51,204 nucleotides of DNA from assembly GCF_030065885.1 (NCBI RefSeq), contig NZ_JASJCS010000012.1, positions 1 through 51,204 of the forward strand, written 5' to 3'. Shown here piece after piece: positions 1 to 7,308 of the stretch. The notes beneath the pieces are model-generated. The model worked only from the letters and a program-made list of their open reading frames with translations, made no database searches and had not been told where the DNA came from. Source of the stretch: Ilumatobacter sp. Lineage in GTDB: Bacteria; Actinomycetota; Acidimicrobiia; Acidimicrobiales; Ilumatobacteraceae. How positions within the stretch are numbered: position 1 is the stretch's first letter; every line of letters starts with the position of its first letter. Made by a program: the position numbers and the translations under genes.

Positions 1-565
1 CCCGGGCCCGATCGCGATCGCTGACCTCGACCGGCGTGACACCCCACGGCACGTGCCGGAGACGGCCGGGGTCGAACGCGAGGTCGACGAGCCGGTCGAT
101 CGTCGCTGTGCTCGGGCACAGCACGAGATCGGCGTCGCGGCAGCGGTCGAGGCCGGACCTCATGACACGTGCGCCGTGCCGGGTGAAGCGCTCGGGCGAA
201 GCCACGAACGCCACGTCGTGGACCGTGACGACGTGGGCGGCGCCGGTCGCCGCCGGGATCGCCAGGGTCGAGTGGCAGACGTCGATCGGGCCCGTGGCGG
301 CCTCGACCCGCGGCCAGCCGAAGCGGTTCCACGTCTCGTAGAGCCACGGCCGGGCGACGGGAAGGGCCGTGATCGGCACCGTGGGTCGATAGTCCCGGGC
401 GGGTGGACGGCGGTGCCGGCCGGCGACGCCGACCAGCTCGACCTCGGTCGACTCGTCGAGTCGCCGACCGACCTCGAGCGCCGCGCGGGCGGTCCCGCCG
501 GGGACGTCGTGCCAGCACTGCTCGAGGGTGTAGGCGACGCGGAGCGGCACGGCCCCATCATGCAT
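1..565 (-). CDS. Glycosyltransferase family 4, N-terminal part (runs off the left edge)
   Basis: The frame is open from an ATG at 565 to the left edge, 188 codons. It begins MHDGAVPLRVAYTLEQ and continues through DVPGGTARAALEVG, the usual GT4 pattern of a glycine-rich loop that starts the donor-fold N-terminal domain. Further on are IDVCHSTLAIP, VVTVHDVAF and VLCPSTATIDRLVD, typical of the GT-B N-domain (the HDV..F segment and the CPS..T..DL segment). Proteins of this family move a sugar from a nucleotide donor to a lipid or glycan on the cytoplasmic side. It lies 12 nt after mug and is probably co-transcribed. The C-terminal nucleotide-sugar domain is outside the window, so donor and acceptor are unknown. 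Proximity to the dTDP-rhamnose genes makes a cell-envelope role plausible. Confidence 0.82.
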   Translation of the reverse strand, partial: MHDGAVPLRVAYTLEQCWHDVPGGTARAALEVGRRLDESTEVELVGVAGRHRRPPARDYRPTVPITALPVARPWLYETWNRFGWPRVEAATGPIDVCHSTLAIPAATGAAHVVTVHDVAFVASPERFTRHGARVMRSGLDRCRDADLVLCPSTATIDRLVDLAFDPGRLRHVPWGVTPVEVSDRDRAR

Positions 566-577
566 CGCCGCCGCCGA

Positions 578-1147
578 TCAGCCCGGGATGACGCCGGCAG
601 CCACGGCCGGTTCGCGGTACGCCTCGGCGAGGGAGTCGATGGTCTCGTGCGCGTTGAGGCCGCTCGGGTTGGGCACCACCCACAGCACGGCCCCTTCGAG
701 GTCCGCAGGCTGCTTGCCCATCGATGCCCGGGGCTGGCGGAACGCACTCCGGTACGCCGTGACCCCGGCGATTGCGACGACGCTCGGCCGGTGTTCGGCG
801 ACGAACGCTCGCAGGCGTTCGCCGCCGCTCCGGAGCTCGGTCGTCGACAGCTCGGATGCCTTCGCGGTCGTCCGATGGACGACGTTCGTGATGCCGATCC
901 CGCGGCTCGTCAGGTGCGTCCGGTCGGCCTCGGTCATGCCGGCGCCACGGTCGACGTCGACGTCGACGATGCCGGCGCGTCGCAGCGCCGGATAGAACCG
1001 GTTGCCGGGGTGGGCGAAGTGGGTCTGGGTCGCCGCGGTCCAGAGCCCCGGGTTGATGCCGACGAAGAGCAGGCGCAGGCCCGGCGCGATCAGGTCGGGG
1101 ACGGTCGCGTCGCGATACGACTCGAGCTGCTCGCGGGTGAAACCCAT
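578..1147 (-). CDS. mug: G/U mismatch-specific DNA glycosylase (Mug/TDG family)
   Basis: 189 aa. It would remove uracil, thymine or alkylated cytosine adducts mispaired with guanine, the first step of base-excision repair. Visible family motifs are FVGINPGLW near residue 30 (motif I, active-site Asn) and VVPNPSGLNAH near residue 160 (motif II, the wedge that inserts into DNA). The segment between, with ITNVVHRTT and VAIAGVTAYRSAF, is also family-typical. Length fits Mug. The ATG at 1147 follows a TACCCT element by 7 nt, so the mRNA may be leaderless. It is divergent from the GNAT gene and followed closely by the glycosyltransferase. Confidence 0.9.
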   Translation of the reverse strand: MGFTREQLESYRDATVPDLIAPGLRLLFVGINPGLWTAATQTHFAHPGNRFYPALRRAGIVDVDVDRGAGMTEADRTHLTSRGIGITNVVHRTTAKASELSTTELRSGGERLRAFVAEHRPSVVAIAGVTAYRSAFRQPRASMGKQPADLEGAVLWVVPNPSGLNAHETIDSLAEAYREPAVAAGVIPG

Positions 1148-1154
1148 CACCGGC

Positions 1155-1160
1155 AGGGTA
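1155..1160 (-). promoter_or_regulatory. Putative -10 element of mug (leaderless start)
   Basis: TACCCT on the minus strand, 7 nt before the ATG. This is one of twelve TAnnnT elements in the window at 6-7 nt from a start codon. Confidence 0.45.
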
Positions 1161-1183
1161 CGGCCGGGGGGCAGCATGGAGAC

Positions 1184-1834
1184 ATGCCACACCCGTTCTG
1201 GCCGCTGTTCGACGTGGAGGTGCGCACGCCGCGCCTGACCTTGCGCTACGTCGACGACGACCTCGGCGTCGAGCTCACGCAGCTCGCGCTCGGCGGCATC
1301 CACGACCCTGACGTGATGCCGTTCGCCATGCCGTGGACCGACGTCCCCGACGACGAGCTCGGCCCCAACTCGTTCCGCCACTGGTGGTCGTGCCGCGCCG
1401 GGACCTCGGTCGAGCGGTGGAGCATCAACCTGGCGGTCATCGAGAACGACACCGTGGTGGGTGCCAGCGGCCTCGGCGCCGAGCAGTTCCCCACGACACG
1501 GTGGTTCGAGACCGGTTCGTGGCTCGGCATCGAGCACCAGGGCAGAGGGCTCGGGACCGAGCTGCGGCTCGCGACGTTGCACCTCGGGTTCCTCGGGTTC
1601 GACGCGCTCACGGCCGGCACGGGGGCGTACGCCGACAACGCGCCGTCGTTGGCGGTGACGGCCAAGCTGGGCTACGAACCGAACGGCGTCGAGCCGCACG
1701 AGCGGCGAGGCGAGCGGGCCGACATCCATCGGTTCCGGATGAGCCGCAACCACTTCCTCGATCGCGTCCGGCGCGAGGACGTCGAGATCAGCGGCGACGA
1801 GGCGGCACGGGCCTTCCTCGGCATCGCCCGCTGA
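1184..1834 (+). CDS. GNAT-family N-acetyltransferase
   Basis: 216 aa starting MPHPFWPLFDVEVRTPRLTL, the usual opening of RimJ/RimL-like GNAT proteins (RTPRLTLR). The acetyl-CoA pyrophosphate loop appears as GIEHQGRGLGTELR around residue 123 (Q/RxxGxG/A type). The later NAPSLAVTAKLGYEPNG is the standard NxxSxxvxxKLGY helix-strand. The substrate (protein N-terminus, small amine or antibiotic) cannot be read from the sequence. It starts at ATG 1184 after GGAG, 36 nt from the divergent mug start, and converges with rfbD. Confidence 0.85.
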   Translation: MPHPFWPLFDVEVRTPRLTLRYVDDDLGVELTQLALGGIHDPDVMPFAMPWTDVPDDELGPNSFRHWWSCRAGTSVERWSINLAVIENDTVVGASGLGAEQFPTTRWFETGSWLGIEHQGRGLGTELRLATLHLGFLGFDALTAGTGAYADNAPSLAVTAKLGYEPNGVEPHERRGERADIHRFRMSRNHFLDRVRREDVEISGDEAARAFLGIAR

Positions 1835-1854
1835 CCGAGCCGATCGGGCCGTCG

Positions 1855-2700
1855 TCAGCCCACGAGGCGGGCGACGAGCTCGCCGAGCGGCGCCGAGTAG
1901 TGCCGCAGCAGCGGGATCCCGGCCTCCCGCAGGGCGGCGTTGTCGAGCACGCTGTTGGCGGGCCGTGGTGCGGGGCGGGGCGGGTCGAGGTCGGCGGTGG
2001 CGACGGGACGGACGCGGGCCGGGTCCTCGCCGGCGGCAGCCACGATGTCGCGAACGAACTCGAACCAGCTCACGGCCCCCTGGTTGGTGACGTGGAACAC
2101 GCCTGCCCGGCGTTCGTCCCCGAGCCGCAGCACCATCGGCGCGAGATCAGCAGTGAACGTCGGGCACCCGCGTTGATCGTCGACGAACGACAGCTCGCGG
2201 TGGTCGCCGAGCAGCCGCAGCACCGTCTTGACCATGTTGCTGCCGTGCTCGCCACACACCCACGATGTCCGGACGATCGTGGCCCGCGGACCTGCCGCCC
2301 GTTCGCCGGCGAGCTTGGACACGCCGTACGCGGACTGCGGGTTGGGCACATCGTGCTCGACGTACGGGCGCGCGAGCGTGCCGTCGAACACGTAGTCGGT
2401 GCTGATCTGCACGAGGTGCGCCCGACTCCGATGACAGGCCTCGGCCAGATGCCGCACGCCCTCGCCGTTGATGCGCATGGCACGGTCGGGGTCGGACTCG
2501 CACGCGTCGACGGCGGTCCAGGCGGCCGCGTTGACCACCACGTCGGGACGCGCCGACTCGACGACGTCGCTGACCGCGGCAGCATCCGTGATGTCGAGGG
2601 CCCCTCGATCGAACGGAACGACGTCGTGGTCGAGCGCGCGGCCGGAGCTCACCAGATCGTGGCCGAGCTGACCCGCGGCACCGGTGACCAGCACGCGCAT
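1855..2700 (-). CDS. rfbD: dTDP-4-dehydrorhamnose reductase
   Basis: 281 aa. It catalyses the last step of dTDP-L-rhamnose synthesis, NAD(P)H reduction of dTDP-4-keto-rhamnose. An N-terminal Rossmann motif (VTGAAGQLG, residues 5-13) is followed by VVNAAAWTAVDACE, QISTDYVFDG and the SDR catalytic pair in SAYGVSKLAGE. RTSWVCGEHGSNMV and FVDDQRGCPTF are RfbD signatures. It is the last gene of the four-gene rfb operon, and its ATG overlaps the rfbB stop as TGATG, which implies translational coupling. Confidence 0.95.
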   Translation of the reverse strand: MRVLVTGAAGQLGHDLVSSGRALDHDVVPFDRGALDITDAAAVSDVVESARPDVVVNAAAWTAVDACESDPDRAMRINGEGVRHLAEACHRSRAHLVQISTDYVFDGTLARPYVEHDVPNPQSAYGVSKLAGERAAGPRATIVRTSWVCGEHGSNMVKTVLRLLGDHRELSFVDDQRGCPTFTADLAPMVLRLGDERRAGVFHVTNQGAVSWFEFVRDIVAAAGEDPARVRPVATADLDPPRPAPRPANSVLDNAALREAGIPLLRHYSAPLGELVARLVG

Positions 2701-3665
2701 CAGAGACCGGCGCGCTGCTTGAGCGGCTCCCACCAGTCGCGGTGGGTGCGATACCACTCGACCGTGTGCTCGAGACCGGCATCGAAGTCGCGCTCGAGGC
2801 GCCAGCCGAGCGCCGTGATCTTGTCGATCTCGACCGAGTACCTCCGGTCGTGACCGAGGCGGTCGGGTACCCACTCGATCGCCGACTCGTCGCGACCTGT
2901 CAGCGCCAGCAGGCGCATCGTGATGTCGCGGTTCGTGACCTCGTTGTGCGCACCGATGTTGTAGATCTCGCCGATCTCGCCGCGTTCGAACACGAGGTGG
3001 GCGGCGCGGTTGTGGTCCTCGACGTGGATCCAGTCCCGAACGTTGCCGCCGTCGCCCATCAACGGGACGGTCCTGCCGTCGAGCAGGTTGGTGGTGAACA
3101 GCGGGATCAGCTTCTCGGGGAACTGGTAGGGCCCGTAGTTGTTCGAGCAGCGGGTCACGACCACCGGCAGTCCGTAGGTCGTGTGGTAGCTGAGTGCGAT
3201 CAGGTCGGATCCGGCCTTGGCGGCCGAGTACGGCGAGCGTGGTGTGAGCAGGTCGGTCTCGGCGAACGACCCGTGCTCGATCGACCCGTACACCTCGTCG
3301 GTCGAGATGTGCAGGAACCGCTGGACCTCGGCGCGCAGGGCGATGTCGCACAGCACGTTCGTGCCGAACACGTTCGTGTGCACGAACGCGTACGGGTCGG
3401 CGATCGACCGGTCGACGTGTGACTCGGCGGCGAAGTGCACGACGGCGTCGTGGCCCGGCAGGTGCTCGCTGACCGCGTCCTGATCGCAGATGTCGGCGTG
3501 CACGAACCGGCACCGGCGGTCGTCGAGCACGTCCTCGATGCTGGCGAGGTTGCCGGCGTACGTCAGCTTGTCGAAGACCGTGATCTCGTGGTCGGAGTTG
3601 GCGAGCACCCAGCGGACGTAGTTCGACCCGATGAAGCCCGCCGCGCCGGTGACGAAGAGCCTCAC
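2700..3665 (-). CDS. rfbB: dTDP-glucose 4,6-dehydratase
   Basis: 321 aa extended short-chain dehydrogenase. It converts dTDP-glucose to dTDP-4-keto-6-deoxyglucose with bound NAD+. Visible are the NAD loop VTGAAGFIGSNYVRW, FAAESHVDRSI, the catalytic STDEVYGS and YSAAKAGSD, and RCSNNYGPYQFPEKLIP. Length is normal for the family. Translation starts at GTG 3665, overlapping the rfbC stop by 4 nt (GTGA). It is the third gene in the rfbA-rfbC-rfbB-rfbD order. Confidence 0.95.
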   Translation of the reverse strand: MRLFVTGAAGFIGSNYVRWVLANSDHEITVFDKLTYAGNLASIEDVLDDRRCRFVHADICDQDAVSEHLPGHDAVVHFAAESHVDRSIADPYAFVHTNVFGTNVLCDIALRAEVQRFLHISTDEVYGSIEHGSFAETDLLTPRSPYSAAKAGSDLIALSYHTTYGLPVVVTRCSNNYGPYQFPEKLIPLFTTNLLDGRTVPLMGDGGNVRDWIHVEDHNRAAHLVFERGEIGEIYNIGAHNEVTNRDITMRLLALTGRDESAIEWVPDRLGHDRRYSVEIDKITALGWRLERDFDAGLEHTVEWYRTHRDWWEPLKQRAGL

Positions 3666-4231
3666 GCCCCGGCCTCCCGCAGGTCGGCGAGCGTGGCGGC
3701 GTCACGGTCCTTGCGCGAGATCTGTGCGGGGTCGTCGGGGTCGATCGACAGCGGCCAGGCGATGCCGAGCTCGCCATCGAGCGGTGTCACCGATCGCCCG
3801 GGCATCCCGGGCGACCACTCGTGATCGAAGCAGTAGACGTACTGGGCGACCTCGCTGAGCGACTGGAAGCCGTTGGCGACGCCCGGTGGAACCAGCACCT
3901 GCACGCCGGGCACGAGCGTCACCGACTCGACCGTGGCGAACGTCGGCGACGCGGAGCGGAGGTCGACGAACGCGGCATACACCTCGCCCGCGGCGACGGT
4001 CACGAGCTTCGTCATCGACTCGGCGTGCATCCCGCGCGCCGCGCCGCGGCGCGACTCGGTGACGTTGATCTGTTGGAACGCGGCGAGGGAGATGCCCGCC
4101 GACTCGAACGCCGAGCGGCGGAACAGCTCGCGGATGGTGCCTCGTTCGTCGGTCACCTGCTTCGGGGTCGCGATCACCAACCCCTCGATGGCACCGGCGT
4201 GGGCGTCGAACTCGGTGACGTGGACGGCCAT
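3662..4231 (-). CDS. rfbC: dTDP-4-dehydrorhamnose 3,5-epimerase
   Basis: 189 aa cupin-fold epimerase that inverts C3 and C5 of dTDP-4-keto-6-deoxyglucose. Family features are DERGTIRELFRRS, FQQINVTES, the catalytic His in AARGMHAES (GLH in most homologs), KLVTVAAGEVYAAFVDLR and PPGVANGFQSLS. Substrate-binding residues are slightly atypical (MHAES where many have LHYQ). The start is taken at ATG 4231. A GTG at 4240 would overlap the rfbA stop by 4 nt (GTGA) and add three residues, and cannot be excluded. Confidence 0.92.
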   Translation of the reverse strand: MAVHVTEFDAHAGAIEGLVIATPKQVTDERGTIRELFRRSAFESAGISLAAFQQINVTESRRGAARGMHAESMTKLVTVAAGEVYAAFVDLRSASPTFATVESVTLVPGVQVLVPPGVANGFQSLSEVAQYVYCFDHEWSPGMPGRSVTPLDGELGIAWPLSIDPDDPAQISRKDRDAATLADLREAGA

Positions 4232-4236
4232 GTCGC

Positions 4237-5316
4237 TCACTCGACGTCGATCTGGCAGTGATCGCCGACCATCAACCGGAGGGCGCGGGGCTTCTGGCGC
4301 GAGCGCGCCACCCTGGCGTCGGAGCCGATGAGGCTGTCCTCGAGGCGCGGGATGTCGGTGATCGACGAGTCGTCCATCACCACGGAGTGCTCGATCTCGG
4401 AGTGGCGCACCTCGCAGTCGTTTCCGATGGCCGAGAACGGTCCGACGAACGAGTCGACGATCCGGCTGCCCGCCCCGATCGCGACCGGGCCCCGGATCGT
4501 CGAGTTGACGATCTCGGTCCCCGCACCGATGACGACGCGGCCCTCGATCGAGGAGGCGTCGTCGATCGAGCCCTCGATGTGCGTCTCGATCTTCTCGAGC
4601 AGGAGGCGGTTCGCCTCGAGCAGCGGCGTGAGCTTGCCGGTGTCGATCCACCAGCCGCTCAGCAACTCGCACCGGACGCGTTCGCCGCGATCGAGCAGCC
4701 ACTGGATCGCGTCGGTGATCTCGAGCTCGCCGCGGGGCGAGGGCTCGATGGCGGCGACCGCATCGTGCACCCGCGACGTGAACAGGTACACACCCACGAG
4801 GGCCAGGTCGGATGGTGGGTCCTCGGGCTTCTCGACGAGTGCGACGACGCCGCCCGACTCGTCGAGCGTGGCGATGCCGAACCGGTGCGGATCGGGGACC
4901 TGCTTGAGCAGGATCTGCGCAGCCGGGGGCTCCTCGCCAGCCCGGGCAGCCTCGAACGCCCTCACGAACGCGGCCAGGTCCTGTTCGAGCAGGTTGTCGC
5001 CGAGGTACATCACGAAGTCGTCGTCGCCGAGGAACTCGCGCGCGATCAGGACGCAGTGAGCGAGCCCCAGCGGCGCGTCCTGCGGGATGTAGGTGATCGA
5101 CGCGCCGAACTGCGTACCGTCGCCGAGATTGCTCGTGACCTCGGCGCGGGTGTCACCCACGATGACGCCGATCTCCTCGATCCCGGCCGCGACCATCGCG
5201 TCGATGCCGTAGTGGAGGATCGGCTTGTTGGCGACGGGAACGAGTTGCTTGGCCCGCGTGTGCGTGATCGGGCGCAGCCGCGTGCCGGCGCCCCCGGCGA
5301 GAATCAGGGCTTTCAT
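4237..5316 (-). CDS. rfbA: Glucose-1-phosphate thymidylyltransferase (long form)
   Basis: 359 aa. It makes dTDP-glucose from glucose-1-phosphate and dTTP, the entry step to dTDP-rhamnose. The nucleotidyltransferase signature GGAGTRLRPITHTRAKQL lies at residues 8-25, with QDAPLGLAHCV, YLGDNLL and EKPEDPPS following. After about residue 240 the chain continues as a hexapeptide-repeat (left-handed beta-helix) tail (EGRVVIGAGTEIVNSTIRGP). That tail makes it the long RmlA form (about 355 aa) rather than the 290-aa form. It is the first gene of the operon, with TAGGCT 9 nt before the ATG. Confidence 0.93.
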   Translation of the reverse strand: MKALILAGGAGTRLRPITHTRAKQLVPVANKPILHYGIDAMVAAGIEEIGVIVGDTRAEVTSNLGDGTQFGASITYIPQDAPLGLAHCVLIAREFLGDDDFVMYLGDNLLEQDLAAFVRAFEAARAGEEPPAAQILLKQVPDPHRFGIATLDESGGVVALVEKPEDPPSDLALVGVYLFTSRVHDAVAAIEPSPRGELEITDAIQWLLDRGERVRCELLSGWWIDTGKLTPLLEANRLLLEKIETHIEGSIDDASSIEGRVVIGAGTEIVNSTIRGPVAIGAGSRIVDSFVGPFSAIGNDCEVRHSEIEHSVVMDDSSITDIPRLEDSLIGSDARVARSRQKPRALRLMVGDHCQIDVE

Positions 5317-5339
5317 GCGGGCCCGAGCCTACGAGCTGG

Positions 5340-5367
5340 GGCGACGGACGGCGGGAACACCGTCGCC
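5340..5367 (-). terminator. Possible terminator hairpin downstream of the LCP gene
   Basis: Arms GGCGACGG (5340-5347) and CCGTCGCC (5360-5367) with a 12-nt loop, just after the LCP stop and before rfbA. There is no T-run. It could separate the two transcripts or be an attenuator in the rfb leader. Confidence 0.3.
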
Positions 5368-5378
5368 GGCTGTCGGTG

Positions 5379-6476
5379 CTAGAGCCCGGCCCCGGAAGCC
5401 GGGGCCGCCGCCTCGTCGGGCACCGTCGAGCCGGTCTCGAACTCGGCGGGTGCCGGGCCGTCGCCGCGGAAGTAGGCCAGCAGGATCTCGGAACCGTCGC
5501 CGAGCCGGAGCACCGAGGCATCGCCCACGGTGTCGTTGACGACCGGTAGCGAGTAGGTGCGGAGCCCTTCTTCGGCGGCCTGGCGGAGCGCCTCGCCTGC
5601 CTTGATCGGGTCGAGGCGATCGTCGATCCTGACCGAGTCGACGACCGCCTCGATCACGTCGCCCGAACCGAACGGAGACGAGCGCAGCCGGCGCAGCGCG
5701 CCGTCGACCGCCGCCCGCATGAAGAGCTGCTGCCGCTCGATCCGACCGAGGTCGGCACGGGGATCGAGCCGCCAGTCGGTGCCGTCCCATTCCTCGTAGT
5801 ATCGGCTCCGCGCGAAGGCCAGGGCCTGCAGCCCGTCGAGATCCTGGCACCCCGGATTGAGGGACAGACCGCTGTTGACGTCGCGGGCGGCGAACCCGAC
5901 GCAGACCTCGACGCCGCCGAGGTCGTCGATGATGTTCTTGAACCCCTGGAAGTCGACCTCGACGTAGTGGTGGACCGGGATGCCGAGCGACTGCGTCACG
6001 GTGGCGGCGAGCTGCTCGGGGCCGTCGTTGAACGCCGAGTTGATGCGGTTGGAGCGGCCCGTCCCTGCGACCTCGACCCACAGGTCGCGCGGCAGGCTCA
6101 TCAGCGCCGCGCCACCGTTGCGCTCTTGGCGGAGGATCATGATCGTGTCGGCGCGCTGACCACCCACGTCGGACGTGTCGCCGATCACGGCTGAGTCGTC
6201 CGACGTCGGGTCGGCGTTCTCCCGCGAGTCCGAGCCCACGAGCAGGTAGTTCTCGGCCGGGTACTCGATCGTCTCGTCGTCCTCGTCGGGTACCTCGGCG
6301 AGGACCGACTGGAGGCCCTCGATGCGCTCGACGTCGTCGGTTCGTTCGTCGGCTGCACGCAGGACGCCGCGCGCCCCCACCACGCCGATGACCGAGGCGA
6401 TGACGATCATCCACGGCAACGGCGAGCCGCGTCGACGGCGGCGCGGCGCGCGGATCGGCGGTTCCTGGGGGGACAC
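5379..6476 (-). CDS. LytR-CpsA-Psr (LCP) family envelope glycopolymer ligase
   Basis: 365 aa. LCP proteins attach glycopolymers to peptidoglycan outside the membrane. A basic cytoplasmic start (RAPRRRRRG) leads to one membrane segment near residues 21-40. The extracellular LCP core follows, with YLLVGSDSRE, GGQRADTIMILR, LMSLPRDLWVEV, RINSAFNDG and HYVEVDFQGFKNIIDDLGGVEVCV. The Asp and Arg residues that bind polyprenyl-pyrophosphate are in place (DSR, RADT, SLPRD, FARSRY). Start GTG 6476 lies 7 nt from TACCGT. Its position beside the rhamnose operon fits a role in joining a rhamnose-containing polymer to the wall (inferred). Confidence 0.9.
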   Translation of the reverse strand: MSPQEPPIRAPRRRRRGSPLPWMIVIASVIGVVGARGVLRAADERTDDVERIEGLQSVLAEVPDEDDETIEYPAENYLLVGSDSRENADPTSDDSAVIGDTSDVGGQRADTIMILRQERNGGAALMSLPRDLWVEVAGTGRSNRINSAFNDGPEQLAATVTQSLGIPVHHYVEVDFQGFKNIIDDLGGVEVCVGFAARDVNSGLSLNPGCQDLDGLQALAFARSRYYEEWDGTDWRLDPRADLGRIERQQLFMRAAVDGALRRLRSSPFGSGDVIEAVVDSVRIDDRLDPIKAGEALRQAAEEGLRTYSLPVVNDTVGDASVLRLGDGSEILLAYFRGDGPAPAEFETGSTVPDEAAAPASGAGL

Positions 6477-6483
6477 CGGCGAA

Positions 6484-6489
6484 ACGGTA
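6484..6489 (-). promoter_or_regulatory. Putative -10 element of the LCP gene
   Basis: TACCGT on the minus strand, 7 nt before GTG 6476. This suggests leaderless transcription. Confidence 0.4.
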
Positions 6490-6548
6490 CCGGCCGCAGC
6501 GGCGATGTTGGCGTCAGGGCGCGCCGTCGAGGTGCTCGTCGGACGCGG

Positions 6549-7289
6549 TCAGCCGGCGCTCCGGAGATGCACGACGTCGCCGACGTCGATGCTGTGGGTG
6601 ACGGCACACTCGTCGAGCACCCGCAATCGGCCGTCCCGATCGACGTCGAGGGCACGCCCGACGAGCTCGCCGTCGGGCCGAACGACACGGACGCGACGGC
6701 CGATCGTGCCGAGCAGCTCGCGGTACCGCGGGTACACGTCGTCGGGCAGGTCGTCGAACGCGACCAGCAGGGCGGCGAGCACGTCGAGGGGGCCGATGCC
6801 CGACCCGAGCTTCGCAGCGTCGTCGGGCGCCCAGCCGACGTTGAGCCCGAGACCGACCACGACCCCACCGTCCGGGCACCGCTGCGCCAGGATGCCGGCG
6901 AGCTTCCGATCCCCCACCAACACGTCGTTGGGCCACTTCAGGTCGGCCGCGACACCCGCACATCGCTCACTGGCCGCGACCGCCGCCACACCGACCCGCC
7001 GGGTGAGGTCGTGGGCGTCACCGGCGACGTCGCTGAACAGCAGCGACACGAGCAGGTTGGTGCCCGGAGGCGCGTCCCACCGGCGGTCGAAGCGCCCGCG
7101 GCCGGCCGTCTGGTGGTCGGTGACCAGCACCGTCCGGTCGCCGGCCTCACCAGCCGCCGACGCCGCGACGAGGTCGGCGTTCGTGCTGCCGGTCTCGGCG
7201 ACGTGACGGACCGTCCAGCCGGGCGGCCACGTACGTCCGGGCCCGTTCGGTGCCGGGCCGTCGGGTCGGGGATGGTTCGTCGGGTCCAC
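6549..7289 (-). CDS. birA: Biotin--[acetyl-CoA-carboxylase] ligase, class I
   Basis: 246 aa. It activates biotin as biotinyl-AMP and attaches it to the lysine of biotin carrier domains. The adenylate loop GRGRFDRRW is at about residues 63-71, KWPNDVLVGDRKLAGIL at 118-134, and a C-terminal BPL_C-like segment (GRRVRVVRPDGELVGRALDVDRDGRL) follows. There is no N-terminal helix-turn-helix, so this is an enzyme-only class I ligase. It starts at GTG 7289 and diverges by 19 nt from the biotin carboxylase gene, its expected substrate. Confidence 0.93.
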   Translation of the reverse strand: MDPTNHPRPDGPAPNGPGRTWPPGWTVRHVAETGSTNADLVAASAAGEAGDRTVLVTDHQTAGRGRFDRRWDAPPGTNLLVSLLFSDVAGDAHDLTRRVGVAAVAASERCAGVAADLKWPNDVLVGDRKLAGILAQRCPDGGVVVGLGLNVGWAPDDAAKLGSGIGPLDVLAALLVAFDDLPDDVYPRYRELLGTIGRRVRVVRPDGELVGRALDVDRDGRLRVLDECAVTHSIDVGDVVHLRSAG

Positions 7290-7308
7290 GCCACCTACAT
7301 TGGCAGCC
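7290..7308. promoter_or_regulatory. Compact divergent promoter between birA and the biotin carboxylase gene
   Basis: Only 19 nt separate the two GTG starts. On the plus strand TACATT (7296-7301) is followed by 7 nt and GTG 7309. On the minus strand the overlapping CAATGT is followed by 7 nt and GTG 7289. Both arrangements suit leaderless mRNAs from back-to-back, overlapping -10 elements. Confidence 0.45.

Noticed and set aside
1855..6476. dTDP-rhamnose genes as part of a secondary-metabolite cluster
   Set aside because: No polyketide, peptide or tailoring genes are nearby. The neighbours are an LCP ligase and a glycosyltransferase, which points to cell-envelope polysaccharide.
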